Positions 54,389 to 63,460 are shown, numbered from the stretch's first letter. The stretch is 64,000 nucleotides of DNA from Fictibacillus phosphorivorans (GCF_001619875.1 NZ_LRFC01000001.1:248001-312000); one strand, 5' to 3'. The notes: generated from the letters alone by a model not told the origin. Numbers and translations are program-made.

Positions 54389-54514
54389 AATCTGTCCAAT
54401 TCAAGCGATATTCTGTCCGATCTCATTCTTAATCTGTCCAATCTTGATGATAATCTGTCCGATCTCGAGAATTATCTGTCGATTTCAAGCAATAATCTGT
54501 CCATTCGAAAATTC
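54389..54514. repeat. Array of 21 bp units, core AATCTGTCC
   Basis: Six units start at 54389, 54410, 54431, 54452, 54473 and 54494, exactly 21 bases apart. AATCTGTCC (once ATTCTGTCC, once TATCTGTCG) is followed by AAT/GAT and then variable DNA. It lies between convergent lysS and the DUF1641 gene. Confidence 0.85.
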
Positions 54515-54523
54515 AGCCATAAT

Positions 54524-54557
54524 AAAAGGTGACGCCCCACCCGGAGCGTCACCTTTT
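54524..54557. terminator. Bidirectional terminator
   Basis: Perfect 12 bp stem AAAAGGTGACGC / GCGTCACCTTTT (54524-54535 with 54546-54557) between convergent lysS and the formate dehydrogenase operon. Confidence 0.88.
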
Positions 54558-54565
54558 CCACATGA

Positions 54566-55045
54566 TTACTTCTTCAATTCCTGCCCCATGCCTTTCAAAA
54601 AGTGAAGACCAAAGCCGATTGCGCGGTTAATATCGGGGTCTTTCAACGACTTCACAAGATCGAACGCTCCGATCTTCTTATCGCTCTCCACAAATTCTTC
54701 ACCAGATTTCACCCCGGAAACGACACTATCAAGCAGTTTTCCTGTCACTTCAGGATCCATCTTCGTCAATACGCCTGCAGCACCCATGAGGTTGTTGATC
54801 ATATTCGTAACAGGCTCGCGGGTTGCTTGGCCAAGTGCGATACTTGCAATCTTGTCTTTTGCGACAAGCATGGAGTTGGCAGCTTCCAAGGCACCAATCT
54901 TATCCAGCTCACCTATAAAATCAAGCGCCTTCGTGAGCGCGGCATCTTTTTCAGCTAATGCTTTTTGCAGTTCTGCGAGCTTCTCCTGCTGGATTTGCTC
55001 CTCGGTCCTAACGTTCTTTTTTATAACGGTCGTTGGATTTGCCAT
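54566..55045 (-). CDS. DUF1641 protein (YrhD-like)
   Basis: 159 residues. A charged coiled-coil start (EEQIQQEKLAELQKALAEKD) precedes the DUF1641 helical domain (ALDFIGELDKIGALEAANSM, DPDINRAIGFGLHFLKGMG). In Bacillus subtilis, YrhD of this family is encoded beside the formate dehydrogenase YrhE; same layout here, 15 bases after fdhF. Role unknown, presumably a subunit or assembly factor of the dehydrogenase. Confidence 0.88.
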   Translation of the reverse strand: MANPTTVIKKNVRTEEQIQQEKLAELQKALAEKDAALTKALDFIGELDKIGALEAANSMLVAKDKIASIALGQATREPVTNMINNLMGAAGVLTKMDPEVTGKLLDSVVSGVKSGEEFVESDKKIGAFDLVKSLKDPDINRAIGFGLHFLKGMGQELKK

Positions 55046-55060
55046 ATCAAATACGCCTCC

Positions 55061-57997
55061 TTACCCTTCATCCGTCAGGTGAACATAGCCGGGACGGTTC
55101 CATTTCCGCTGTACTTCTACACCATTCTGCGGATAACGTTTTTTATTTCTTGGATTGTTTCCAGGAAGCTTTACTTCACCTTCACGGCTGATAATCTCCA
55201 TCCGTACTTTCGTCTGCTTGTAAGCAGGTGTATGTGTACGATGATCAACCGCAGGACCAGTTAAAAAATTAATGGCTGTCTCGTTGTTTACTGAGTTCAT
55301 CGGCAGATACAATTCGTTGTTTTTTACACGATCGGTAACAAGTGCGTTCAGCTTAACGGCACCAAATGGTGAGATCAATCGAACAACAGATCCATCGATC
55401 ACACCGCGTTCTTCTGCAAGAGTAGGGGATACTTCAACAAATACATCAGGAACCTTGTGCTGAATCCCTTTTGATTTATTCGTTAAGTTCCCTTCATGGA
55501 AATGTTCGAGCATGCGTCCGTTGTTTATATGAAGATCGAACTCTTCTGGAAACTCCGCTGGATGCATCCAGTCAGATAATGCAAAACGCGCTTTTTTATC
55601 AGGGAAGTTAAAGCCATCTGTGTAAAGAAGCGGTGTACTTCTTCCACTAAAATCTCCCCAAAGGAAGCTGCCCCAGCCTTCGAGCACTTCATAGTTTGCT
55701 TCACCAAAAAGTGGAGCAAGACCTGCCATCTCTTCAAAAATTTCACTCGGATGCGTGTAGTTCCAATCTGCACCCATTCGAATGGCGATTGCCTGAATGA
55801 TTTCCCAGTCAGGGCGCGATCCGCCAGTTGTCGGCAATGCCTGATACAGTCGCTGAACGCGGCGTTCAGTATTTGTGAATGTTCCTTCTTTTTCAAGGGA
55901 AGGAGCTGCCGGCAAGACAACGTCAGCGTATTGTGCGGTCTTCGTTAAGAAAATGTCTTGAACGACAAAGAATTCAAGCTGACTCAGCATCTCATGAACG
56001 TGGTTGGAGTTGGAATCAACGAGAGCCATATCTTCACCGACTAAGTACATGGATTTGATCTCACCTGTTCCGATTCCTTCAACCATCTGAATGTTGTCTT
56101 TACCAGGTTTGCTATCAATCTTTACTCCGTACGCTTTTTCAAACTTCGCACGAGCAACGTCATCTGTAATATGCTGATAGCCTGGCAGCCAAGCGGGAAG
56201 AGATCCCATGTCACATGCGCCTTGAACGTTGTTATGACCACGCAGCGGATAAGCGCCAGCACCAGGACGGCGATAGTTACCAGTTGCTAACAGCAGGTTT
56301 GAAATCGCAGCAGAGGTATCACTTCCGCCAGTGTTCTGCGTAACACCCATGCCCCAGAGTACACATGTGCCGTCAGCATCACGAATCATTTTGGCCACAT
56401 CAATCATTGTTTCTTGTGAGAGCCCTGTGATTTCTTCTGCATATTCCAATGTGTATTTTTCCAACACTTCTTTAAAATCTTCAAAATAATGGACGTTCTC
56501 ATCAATAAACGTCTGATCATGCCAGCCTTGATCGATCATATATTTCGTAACCGCCATCAACCAAACTTGGTCTGTTCCTTGTTTTGGACTCATAAAAATA
56601 TCAGAGCGTTCAGCAAGTTCGTGTTTGCGAAGATCAGCTACGATCAATTTTTGTCCATGAAGCTTATGCGCACGCTTCACGCGAGTGGCTAGAACGGGAT
56701 GACCTTCTGTCGGATTCGCTCCAACGACGATCACAAGACCCGCCTCAGCGATATCCTGAATCGTACCAGCATCACCACCCATGCCAACCGTACGGAACAA
56801 TCCGTCTGTTGCAGGGGACTGGCAATAACGTGAGCAGTTGTCCACGTTGTTCGTTCCGATGACTTGGCGGGCAAACTTTTGCATCAAATAGTTTTCTTCG
56901 TTCGTGATTTTAGATGAAGAAACAAAACCAAGTGCGTTGCTTCCGTGTTTTTCTTTTATTGAGGTCATCTTATCGACGATCACGTTTAACGCTTCGTCCC
57001 AAGTGGATTCAACAAACACGCCGTCTTTACGGATGAGAGGGGTAGTGAGTCGCTCTTCGCTATTCACAAAATCCCAGCCGAACTTTCCTTTCACACAGGT
57101 GGAGATCGCGTTTACAGGACCTTCGCTCGGTTCTACTTTTAAAATCTTTCTGCCTTTCGTCCATACTTCGAACGAACAGCCAACACCACAGAACGTGCAA
57201 ACCGTCTTCGTCTTTTTCGTACGTGTTTCACGCATGGCCGCTTCCACTTCGGAAATGGCAAAAATACCGCTATAGCCAGGTTCAACTTCTTTTACGAGCT
57301 CAACCATGGGCTCAAGCAGATCTTCTTTCAAGCCCGTCATAAACCCGGCTTCACCAAGCATCGATTTTTCCATAAGAGCGTTGCATGGACAAACCGTCAC
57401 ACATTGTCCGCAGCTGACACATGAGGAATCGTCGATACTTGATCCAGCATCCCAGATGACGCGAGGGCGTTCACGTTCCCAGTCAATGGAAAGGGTCTCG
57501 TTCACCTGCAGGTTTTGACACACCTCCACACACTGACCACACGTGATACACTGGTTTGCATCATATCGATAAAACGGGTGAGACATGTCAATATCCACAA
57601 GCTCTTCTTTTGGAGAATAAGGAACCGACTGGTGTTCGATTTCCATCAGCTCAGCTGTGTTGTGCAGCTTACAGTTGCCGTTGTTGTTATCACAAACCGT
57701 ACAATAAAGAAGATGGTTTTCAAGCAGTCGATCCATCGCCTGATTTTGCGCATCTTTCGCTCGTGAGGATGAACGCTCAATACTCATGCCATCAAGTGCC
57801 ATCGTTGAACAAGATCGCACCAGCACGCCATCCACCTCAACAATACATGTATCACACGTTTCAATCGGATCCACTGGCGGTGTATAGCAGATTTGAGGAT
57901 GAGGGAGTTCATTTTTATTGATGATGTCAAGAATAGACGTGCCAGACGGAGCTTCGTACCTGTTACCGTCTATCGAGATTGAAACCATTTTATCCAA
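55061..57997 (-). CDS. fdhF: Formate dehydrogenase alpha subunit (YrhE-like)
   Basis: 978 residues. Domains in order: an N-terminal 2Fe-2S ferredoxin domain (PIETCDTCIVEVDG); a His/Cys cluster site (HLLYCTVCDNNNGNCKLH); two 4Fe-4S motifs (CITCGQCVEVC, CVSCGQCVTVCPC); and the molybdopterin domain with its own 4Fe-4S site (VCTFCGVGCSFEVW). The active-site Cys is in NCSRYCQSPATDGL (Cys, not Sec), and the C-terminal dinucleotide-binding domain contains FHEGNLTNKSKG. Cytoplasmic oxidation of formate to CO2; no signal peptide. A structured leader with a terminator precedes it. Confidence 0.92.
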   Translation of the reverse strand: MDKMVSISIDGNRYEAPSGTSILDIINKNELPHPQICYTPPVDPIETCDTCIVEVDGVLVRSCSTMALDGMSIERSSSRAKDAQNQAMDRLLENHLLYCTVCDNNNGNCKLHNTAELMEIEHQSVPYSPKEELVDIDMSHPFYRYDANQCITCGQCVEVCQNLQVNETLSIDWERERPRVIWDAGSSIDDSSCVSCGQCVTVCPCNALMEKSMLGEAGFMTGLKEDLLEPMVELVKEVEPGYSGIFAISEVEAAMRETRTKKTKTVCTFCGVGCSFEVWTKGRKILKVEPSEGPVNAISTCVKGKFGWDFVNSEERLTTPLIRKDGVFVESTWDEALNVIVDKMTSIKEKHGSNALGFVSSSKITNEENYLMQKFARQVIGTNNVDNCSRYCQSPATDGLFRTVGMGGDAGTIQDIAEAGLVIVVGANPTEGHPVLATRVKRAHKLHGQKLIVADLRKHELAERSDIFMSPKQGTDQVWLMAVTKYMIDQGWHDQTFIDENVHYFEDFKEVLEKYTLEYAEEITGLSQETMIDVAKMIRDADGTCVLWGMGVTQNTGGSDTSAAISNLLLATGNYRRPGAGAYPLRGHNNVQGACDMGSLPAWLPGYQHITDDVARAKFEKAYGVKIDSKPGKDNIQMVEGIGTGEIKSMYLVGEDMALVDSNSNHVHEMLSQLEFFVVQDIFLTKTAQYADVVLPAAPSLEKEGTFTNTERRVQRLYQALPTTGGSRPDWEIIQAIAIRMGADWNYTHPSEIFEEMAGLAPLFGEANYEVLEGWGSFLWGDFSGRSTPLLYTDGFNFPDKKARFALSDWMHPAEFPEEFDLHINNGRMLEHFHEGNLTNKSKGIQHKVPDVFVEVSPTLAEERGVIDGSVVRLISPFGAVKLNALVTDRVKNNELYLPMNSVNNETAINFLTGPAVDHRTHTPAYKQTKVRMEIISREGEVKLPGNNPRNKKRYPQNGVEVQRKWNRPGYVHLTDEG

Positions 57998-58023
57998 TTA
58001 AAATCTTCCTTTCGTTTGAAGAT

Positions 58024-58087
58024 AAAAAAAATCCACCAGGAAAGCACAAATTCTATACACGTACAGAAAATGCGAGATCATGGTGGA
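58024..58087 (-). promoter_or_regulatory. Leader terminator/attenuator before fdhF
   Basis: On the minus strand TCCACCA (58087-58081) pairs with TGGTGGA (58038-58032), and eight T follow directly. Inside, CGCA-TTCT can pair with AGAA-TGTG. It sits 27 bases before the fdhF start and after its promoter, the position of a transcription attenuator. The upstream half of the leader may hold the sensor. Confidence 0.55.
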
Positions 58088-58205
58088 ATAGTTTAATAGC
58101 AGAGCATAATAAAGCTGACTATTTTGCCAATCCATCAAATTATGTAATTTGGTAAGAGAGAAGAAAAACAGCAGCAACTGGATTTCTTCCAACTTTTCAC
58201 TTCTT

Positions 58206-58234
58206 ATTATAGCGTTTACAATGGGAAAGAACAA
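58206..58234 (-). promoter_or_regulatory. Promoter of the fdhF operon
   Basis: On the minus strand TTGTTC (58234-58229), a 17-base spacer and TATAAT (58211-58206). Expected start about 58199, giving a 200-base leader. The 320-base gap 57998-58317 otherwise holds no gene. Confidence 0.65.
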
Positions 58235-58317
58235 TAAAACTTGTAATCTTGTATTTGGTTTTTATCACGTGCGAAATAGAAGTGCATCATGTATGATTAG
58301 TAAAAAATGGAGAAACA

Positions 58318-58677
58318 GTGGTGATGGTTCAAATGTCTAAGAAAGTGCATGACTTCAATGATATTATCCGCAAACTTAGAAAAAATCTGTTAGGAAAGGG
58401 ACCTGAAAAAATTCACACGGTCTTTGTAGAAAACATGGCGATCTCAACCATGTACGGAAATTTGACGCCGACTGAAAAGTTTATTGCCAGAACGGCAGAG
58501 GGCAAAGAAATGGTGCATGCTGCAAGAACACGTCTCATTCAAGACGTATATGCAAAAGCACCGCCAGAAGGAATGGAGGAAGTAACTGGGGCAAAGTTTG
58601 TTCATCTGTTTTCTGACTTTAAGGTGGATGAAGACATGGCCGTTTCTGTGTTTGTTTTTGATAAACCGATTGCTTAG
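58318..58677 (+). CDS. DUF2294 protein (YrhF-like)
   Basis: 119 residues if started at the GTG 58318; GTG 58321 or ATG 58324 are equally possible, with GGAG 5-11 bases upstream. Sequence FNDIIRKLRKNLLGKGPEKI, ENMAISTMYGNLTPTEKFIA and a C-terminal SVFVFDKPI match my memory of DUF2294, a small domain of unknown function found beside formate dehydrogenase genes in Bacillus. 18 bases before fdhD, same transcript. Confidence 0.82.
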   Translation: MVMVQMSKKVHDFNDIIRKLRKNLLGKGPEKIHTVFVENMAISTMYGNLTPTEKFIARTAEGKEMVHAARTRLIQDVYAKAPPEGMEEVTGAKFVHLFSDFKVDEDMAVSVFVFDKPIA

Positions 58678-58695
58678 AGTGGAGGTGATCTCATC

Positions 58696-59490
58696 ATGAA
58701 GCCAGTTGTAACAAAGCGTGAAATTCTGCAATTCAAGAATGGGGAGGCTGCTAAAGCGGAAGATACGATCGTAACCGAACTACCTGTAACGATTAAGATC
58801 AATGGGGAAGAGTTCGTAACAATGGTGTGCAGCCCGGAATACATCGAGGACATGGTGGTTGGTTACCTCGCATCAGAAGGAATCATCCGAAACTATAAAG
58901 ATATTAAAGACATCTGGGTGCAAGAAGACGGAAGCTATGTTCATGTGACGACTGATCGGCTGAATCCGCTCTATCAAAATTTACAGAATAAAAGATACAT
59001 AACATCATGCTGCGGAATGAGCAGACAGGGATTTGTGTTCGCGAATGATGCGCTGACGGCAAAATCGATGAATGAAGTGCGGATTAGTGTGACGCCTCAG
59101 GATTGTTTTCGATTGATGCGAGAGATGCAGAGTGGAGCAGGTGTTTTTCAAGAAACAGGCGGTGTGCATAATGCTGCACTTTGTGATGTGAATGGCATCG
59201 TACTGAGCCGGATGGACATCGGACGGCATAATGCGCTCGATAAAATATACGGTTACTGCTTAAGGAATGATATTTTCATAGGGGATAAGATCATTGTGTT
59301 TAGCGGCCGGATTTCATCGGAGATTTTGTTGAAGGTAGCGAAAATCGGTTGTGAGATCGTGCTTTCTAAGTCTGCTCCAACTGAATTTGCCTTGCAATCG
59401 GCAGAAGAGCTCGGAATTACGACGGTTGGGTTTATCCGTGGGGATTCTATGAATGTGTATACGAGGCCTGAGAGAATTGTGAGGACTTAG
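58696..59490 (+). CDS. fdhD: Formate dehydrogenase accessory sulfurtransferase FdhD
   Basis: 264 residues. Seen: VCSPEYIEDMVVGYLASEGI, the Cys pair in YITSCCGMSRQG (sulfur-carrying loop), GGVHNAALCD, DIGRHNALDKIYG and SGRISSEILLKVAKIGCEIV. FdhD passes sulfur from IscS-type desulfurases to the molybdenum cofactor, which formate dehydrogenase needs for activity. GGAGGTGATC before the ATG. Divergent from fdhF. Confidence 0.95.
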   Translation: MKPVVTKREILQFKNGEAAKAEDTIVTELPVTIKINGEEFVTMVCSPEYIEDMVVGYLASEGIIRNYKDIKDIWVQEDGSYVHVTTDRLNPLYQNLQNKRYITSCCGMSRQGFVFANDALTAKSMNEVRISVTPQDCFRLMREMQSGAGVFQETGGVHNAALCDVNGIVLSRMDIGRHNALDKIYGYCLRNDIFIGDKIIVFSGRISSEILLKVAKIGCEIVLSKSAPTEFALQSAEELGITTVGFIRGDSMNVYTRPERIVRT

Positions 59491-59502
59491 GTGAACAAGG
59501 CT

Positions 59503-59607
59503 ATTCCGTGATTACGGGCATTTTTTCCGTGATAAGTGAAGTTTTTTCCGTGATTATTTGCAGAAATTCCGTGGTTACGGCCGGTTTTTCCGTGATTACT
59601 AAAAATT
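59503..59607. repeat. Array of 21 bp units, core TTTCCGTGATTA
   Basis: Units start at 59503, 59524, 59545, 59566 and 59587, exactly 21 bases apart; core (T/A)TTCCGTG(A/G)T(T/A)A with variable remainder. The same core is used 31 kb away at 27771. It lies at the 3' end of fdhD, before the next plus-strand gene. Confidence 0.88.
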
Positions 59608-59650
59608 GGACTAAAGCAGTCTAATATAAAACAAGGTTAGGAGCTAAATC

Positions 59651-60100
59651 ATGGAGTCTATTATAAAAGCTACTGTTTCAGATGCATCAGAAATCCATTC
59701 GTTGCAAAAATTAGCCTATATAAGTGAAGCCGAGTTTTATAATAATTATGAGATAGAACCTCTTAAACAATCTGTCCAGGATGTAGAAAAAGCATTTGAA
59801 CATTTCCTCGTTTTAAAATATATGTATCATGGAAAAATAGTCGGTTCAGTGAGAGCTCACGAAAGCGAAGAAACTTGTTATATTGGGAGATTAATGGTCC
59901 ATCCTGATTTTCAAAACAGAGGAATTGGAAAGAAGTTAATGAGTGAAGTAGAGCTTATGTTTGCTCATTGTCGTTATGAATTATTTACTGGCAGTAAAAG
60001 TACAAAAAACATCTCTTTTTATGAGAAGTTGGGCTATAAGGGGTATAAAACTCAAAAGTTAGATCGGGAAGAAACCGTCTTTTTATTCATGGAAAAGTAA
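59651..60100 (+). CDS. GNAT acetyltransferase
   Basis: 149 residues. IGRLMVHPDFQNRGIGKKLM (acetyl-CoA loop QNRGIG) and KNISFYEKLGYKGYKTQ are clear GNAT marks. TAGGAG before the ATG. Monocistronic. Substrate unknown. Confidence 0.88.
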   Translation: MESIIKATVSDASEIHSLQKLAYISEAEFYNNYEIEPLKQSVQDVEKAFEHFLVLKYMYHGKIVGSVRAHESEETCYIGRLMVHPDFQNRGIGKKLMSEVELMFAHCRYELFTGSKSTKNISFYEKLGYKGYKTQKLDREETVFLFMEK

Positions 60101-60140
60101 GAATAGATTGTGTTTACGGATTACACAAACACGAAGTACA

Positions 60141-60168
60141 GAAGGCAGTTCTTTAAAGAACTGCCTTC
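60141..60168. terminator. Bidirectional terminator
   Basis: Perfect palindrome of two 14-base arms, GAAGGCAGTTCTTT and its complement (60141-60168), between convergent genes; the arms fold with the central TTTAAA as loop. T-rich DNA follows. Confidence 0.8.
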
Positions 60169-60174
60169 TGTTTC

Positions 60175-60543
60175 CTAATTATGTACTTGAAGTTTATTTC
60201 CGCTAGGATCAAAAAAGTGAAAATAGAGATGACCATTGTCTTCCTTCATCTCATCTACCTGTATACCCTGCTCTTTAAAAGAGGAGTGAAGCTGCTGGAT
60301 GTCAGAGGTGGTGAATGCCACAGAAAATTCACTCTGTCCATTTACCGTAAAATGCCCCCGGGAGCTTTGGTCTGCTTTTACTAAAATTAATAGAGGACCT
60401 GATTGTAATTCCACAACTGCCAAATTCTCGGTACGATGCTTTAAGTGAAATCCTAAATGCTCGGTGTACCAGTTAACAGATTCCTCGAGATCCGTAACGG
60501 GCATTCTAAAATAATGCATTTCTTGAATAAGTGTTTGATTCAT
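60175..60543 (-). CDS. VOC (glyoxalase-like) family protein
   Basis: 122 residues. Starts with the strand EMHYFRMPVTDLEESVNWYT, and ends HLYFHFFDPSGNKLQVHN with the DPxGN turn. Family of metal-dependent small-molecule enzymes or binding proteins; substrate unknown. GGGAGG before the ATG. Confidence 0.85.
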   Translation of the reverse strand: MNQTLIQEMHYFRMPVTDLEESVNWYTEHLGFHLKHRTENLAVVELQSGPLLILVKADQSSRGHFTVNGQSEFSVAFTTSDIQQLHSSFKEQGIQVDEMKEDNGHLYFHFFDPSGNKLQVHN

Positions 60544-60629
60544 CTTAAATTCCTCCCAATATTTGTTACCTGTTCATTCTCTATAAACCGGCAAAAAACC
60601 TTCTAAAGTACCATTTCTATTTGAAAAAA

Positions 60630-62291
60630 CTACCAATCGCGTTCCTCCCATTGGTTTTCTTTCACGTCTAACTGTTTCATCTCACCATCAGAATCTTTGC
60701 CTACCACATCATCCACATACCAGCCTCTGCCGTTAACAGATGCATCGGTTTGATAGAGGAAGCGAAACAACTTTGTTCCATCTGGCAATTCTACTTTCTC
60801 ATGAGTCCAGCTTTCTTCTTTTCCGGTAAAAGAATCTTTAAGAGTCGTCCACGTTTCACCATCACTTGAAACCTGAAGAAGTCCTTTGTCACTAGCATTC
60901 TCGATACTAAACCAAGTATTAAAGTGAAGTGCACGTTGCTCTTCACCGACAGCAAACGTTAAACTTTTCTTCAAATTGTCACCGTATCCAGCAAACCATG
61001 CTTTATCTTTTCGCTCCATTGGTACAGAGATTGCATCACCAGTCAGCTGTGCGACTTTTCGGCGGATGGGATTCATGGAAACCGTGGCGCGAGAAGGGTG
61101 AACGCGGTTCGTTAACGTTAGAACAATGGTTTGGTTTTTGGGTGACACAACCATGGATGTACCGGTATATCCAGTGTGGCCGAGTGTTTCTTCATTCCCA
61201 AGAGAATCCATGTACCAGCCCTGATTCAATTCCCAGCCAAGTCCGTGGGAGTTGCTTGGGAACTGTGGAAGCTGATTTTCTGTTAACAGGCGAACCGTTT
61301 CTGGCTTTAAGATTTCAGTCCCTCCATATTTGCCTTTTTGTAAAACCATATGTCCAAAGATGGCAAGATCATGTGCGGTCGAGAAAACGCCAGCGTGTCC
61401 AGCCACTCCGTCAAGACTCCAAGCATTTTCATCGTGAACGCTGCCCCAAACCATTCCTCGTCCAATGTTTGGCTGATATTCAGTTGCGGCGATGCGATCA
61501 CGAAGCTCTGCAGGAGGATTGTACATCGTGTCCTTCATGCCGAGTGGCTCTATTATGTTTTTCTTTACATATTCATCAAGACGCTGATTTGTTAAGCGTT
61601 CTACTAAAACACCAAGTGTGATTAAGTTAAGGTCACTATATGTATAGGTTGTTCCAGGTTTGTTATTGAGCTTATATTTTAGGGCAATCTGCAGGCGTTC
61701 CTCGCGATTTGTTCCCATGTTGTATAGCGGAATCCAAGCGACAAATCCTGAAGTGTGCGTCATGATCTGTCTGATCGTTACATGTTCTTTTCCATTTTCG
61801 TTGAACTCGGGGATGTACTTTCCTACAGGATCATCTAAGTTAAACATTCCTTGTTCATAAAGCTGCATAGCGGCGGTTGTTGTAAAGAGTTTAGAAATGG
61901 ATGCGATATCAAAGATCGTATCCTTTTTCATTTTAACAGGGTTGTCCATCTCGGTAAATTTGTCATCGGTGTAACGAGCTGAATACCCATACGCATCATG
62001 TTTTGCGATACTCCCGCTGCGTGCGACGAGTACTACAGCACCAGGCATCGTACGTTTTTCCATCTCTTGCGCTATTACATGATTAATCTGGTTAAGCGGT
62101 TCACGTAATAATGAAGCACTTTCTGGTGTGCCTGGATGAAGAACTGATGAAGAGGGAACAGGGCGGTTCCAATCACCGGGTCTCACATGGTTTTCTTTTG
62201 AAGAACCTTCCGCAAAAATGACCGGCGTTATATTGGATAAAAGCATGGCTGTACTTAGCATGGTACAAACTAAAACGCGTTTTCCTCTCAT
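60630..62291 (-). CDS. Secreted serine hydrolase (beta-lactamase/class C PBP-like) with C-terminal sandwich domain
   Basis: 553 residues with a signal peptide (VCTMLSTAMLLSNITPVIFA). Catalytic motifs of the class C family: SxxK in FDIASISKLFTTT, YxN-type YSDLN in YTYSDLNLITLG, and HxG in LGHTGYTGTS. The last about 140 residues (HFNTWFSIENASDKGLLQVS, DGETWTTLKDSF, GRGWYVDDVV) look like the beta-sandwich found behind InhA-type peptidases, a likely wall or carbohydrate binder. Probably a cell-wall D,D-peptidase or esterase; resistance is not implied. AAGGAG before the ATG. Confidence 0.85.
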   Translation of the reverse strand: MRGKRVLVCTMLSTAMLLSNITPVIFAEGSSKENHVRPGDWNRPVPSSSVLHPGTPESASLLREPLNQINHVIAQEMEKRTMPGAVVLVARSGSIAKHDAYGYSARYTDDKFTEMDNPVKMKKDTIFDIASISKLFTTTAAMQLYEQGMFNLDDPVGKYIPEFNENGKEHVTIRQIMTHTSGFVAWIPLYNMGTNREERLQIALKYKLNNKPGTTYTYSDLNLITLGVLVERLTNQRLDEYVKKNIIEPLGMKDTMYNPPAELRDRIAATEYQPNIGRGMVWGSVHDENAWSLDGVAGHAGVFSTAHDLAIFGHMVLQKGKYGGTEILKPETVRLLTENQLPQFPSNSHGLGWELNQGWYMDSLGNEETLGHTGYTGTSMVVSPKNQTIVLTLTNRVHPSRATVSMNPIRRKVAQLTGDAISVPMERKDKAWFAGYGDNLKKSLTFAVGEEQRALHFNTWFSIENASDKGLLQVSSDGETWTTLKDSFTGKEESWTHEKVELPDGTKLFRFLYQTDASVNGRGWYVDDVVGKDSDGEMKQLDVKENQWEERDW

Positions 62292-62400
62292 ATGACCGCT
62301 CCTTATTCTGAAAATTCTTACACTTTATAACAGTAGCAATCCATAGAATGGGTGTAAATCACTCAGAAGTCCCACAGCACAAGGACCTATAAATTGTCAG

Positions 62401-62441
62401 AATTGTTTGGGGTCTGACCCCGGGTCAGACCCCAAACAATT
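62401..62441. repeat. 41 bp near-perfect palindrome with GGGGTCTGACCC
   Basis: Two 20-base arms (AATTGTTTGGGGTCTGACCC, 62401-62420, with its exact complement at 62422-62441) around a single C. It lies between divergent genes at 62291 and 62510, so it is not an obvious terminator for either. GGGGTCTGACCCC hairpins recur in Bacillaceae intergenic DNA as far as I recall and may be REP-like. Confidence 0.75.
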
Positions 62442-62509
62442 TAATAAAGGAAGATTTCACCTTTAGAGCGAATACATACAGTGGATAAACAAGAGAGGAG
62501 ACTGCAGTC

Positions 62510-63460
62510 GTGTATTTACCGATAACACCTGCTTTTATCACGTTTTTATTAACGGTTATACTAGCACCTCTGTTAATATTCACTTTAAAAAAATTAAAAC
62601 TGACGCAGCCCATTCGAGTGGAACTTCCGGCAGATCATCAGGAAAAAAAGGGAACACCTTTAATGGCTGGAAGTGTGTTTTTTGTAGGGATTTTCGTGGC
62701 ACTTTATTATACGACAAGTCCTATCATGCTTTTTCTTGTGGGAACCTTCATCTTATTTAGCTTTATTGGGTTTCTTGATGATTTTTGGAAAGCATCAAAA
62801 CAAGATCCAGGCGGGGTTTCAGGAAAGACAAAATTAAAATTCCAGTTCGCGTTCACCATTCTTCTCTTATATGTAGGCATCGACCTTTTTAACATTGATA
62901 CAAGCATCCGGGTTACCGAATCATTGAATATTGTGTTTCCGTATGTCATTTACCTCATCCTGATTACCTTGTTTATCGTCGGGACGGCAAATGCGATCAA
63001 TTTTACAGACGGAATGGACGGGCTGTTAGGAATGGTGTCCATTCCCACGTATTTCTTTTTCTTTGTTATAAGCGATTATGCCGAAGTGAAGATATTCTGC
63101 TTGGTGATGATTGCGACCATCCTAGGGTTCTTAATTTATAATCTGTATCCAGCAAAAGCGTTTATGGGTGATACGGGGTCACTGGCAATAGGAGGTTCAT
63201 TATCATTTCTCGCTATCATTGAGAATGTAGAAATTTTAATCCCCATTCTGTTCATCATTTATCTTGCCGAACAATTATCGGTCATTTTACAAGTTTCGTA
63301 TTTTAAAAGGACGAAGAAAAAGCTGTTTAAGTTTACACCTATTCATTATCATTACGGAATTAAATATGGATGGACAGAAAACATGATCGTAACGGTGTTT
63401 GCCATGATATCGTGGGCGGCTTGTGCCATTTGTTTAGTGTATTACGAGGTATTTATGTAG
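62510..63460 (+). CDS. MraY-family phospho-sugar transferase (paralogue outside the dcw cluster)
   Basis: 316 residues, GTG start with GAGAGGAG upstream; about ten membrane helices. Family motifs: FIGFLDDFWK (DDxx), ANAINFTDGMDGLLG, the Asp in AKAFMGDTGSLAIGG, and the MraY-type histidine loop TPIHYHYGIKYGW. The last motif favours MraY (UDP-MurNAc-pentapeptide to lipid carrier) over WecA/TagO. It stands alone rather than in a cell-division cluster, so it is likely a second copy, possibly for sporulation or a secondary polymer. Confidence 0.85.
   Translation: MYLPITPAFITFLLTVILAPLLIFTLKKLKLTQPIRVELPADHQEKKGTPLMAGSVFFVGIFVALYYTTSPIMLFLVGTFILFSFIGFLDDFWKASKQDPGGVSGKTKLKFQFAFTILLLYVGIDLFNIDTSIRVTESLNIVFPYVIYLILITLFIVGTANAINFTDGMDGLLGMVSIPTYFFFFVISDYAEVKIFCLVMIATILGFLIYNLYPAKAFMGDTGSLAIGGSLSFLAIIENVEILIPILFIIYLAEQLSVILQVSYFKRTKKKLFKFTPIHYHYGIKYGWTENMIVTVFAMISWAACAICLVYYEVFM

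Noticed and set aside
57998-58234. 78-residue minus-strand frame in the fdhF leader
   Set aside because: It overlaps the predicted promoter and terminator hairpin and lacks a start signal; better explained as a regulatory leader.
59503-59607. Replication iterons
   Set aside because: Iterons keep the whole unit and lie near a rep gene. Here only the core is kept, and similar arrays occur at many loci.
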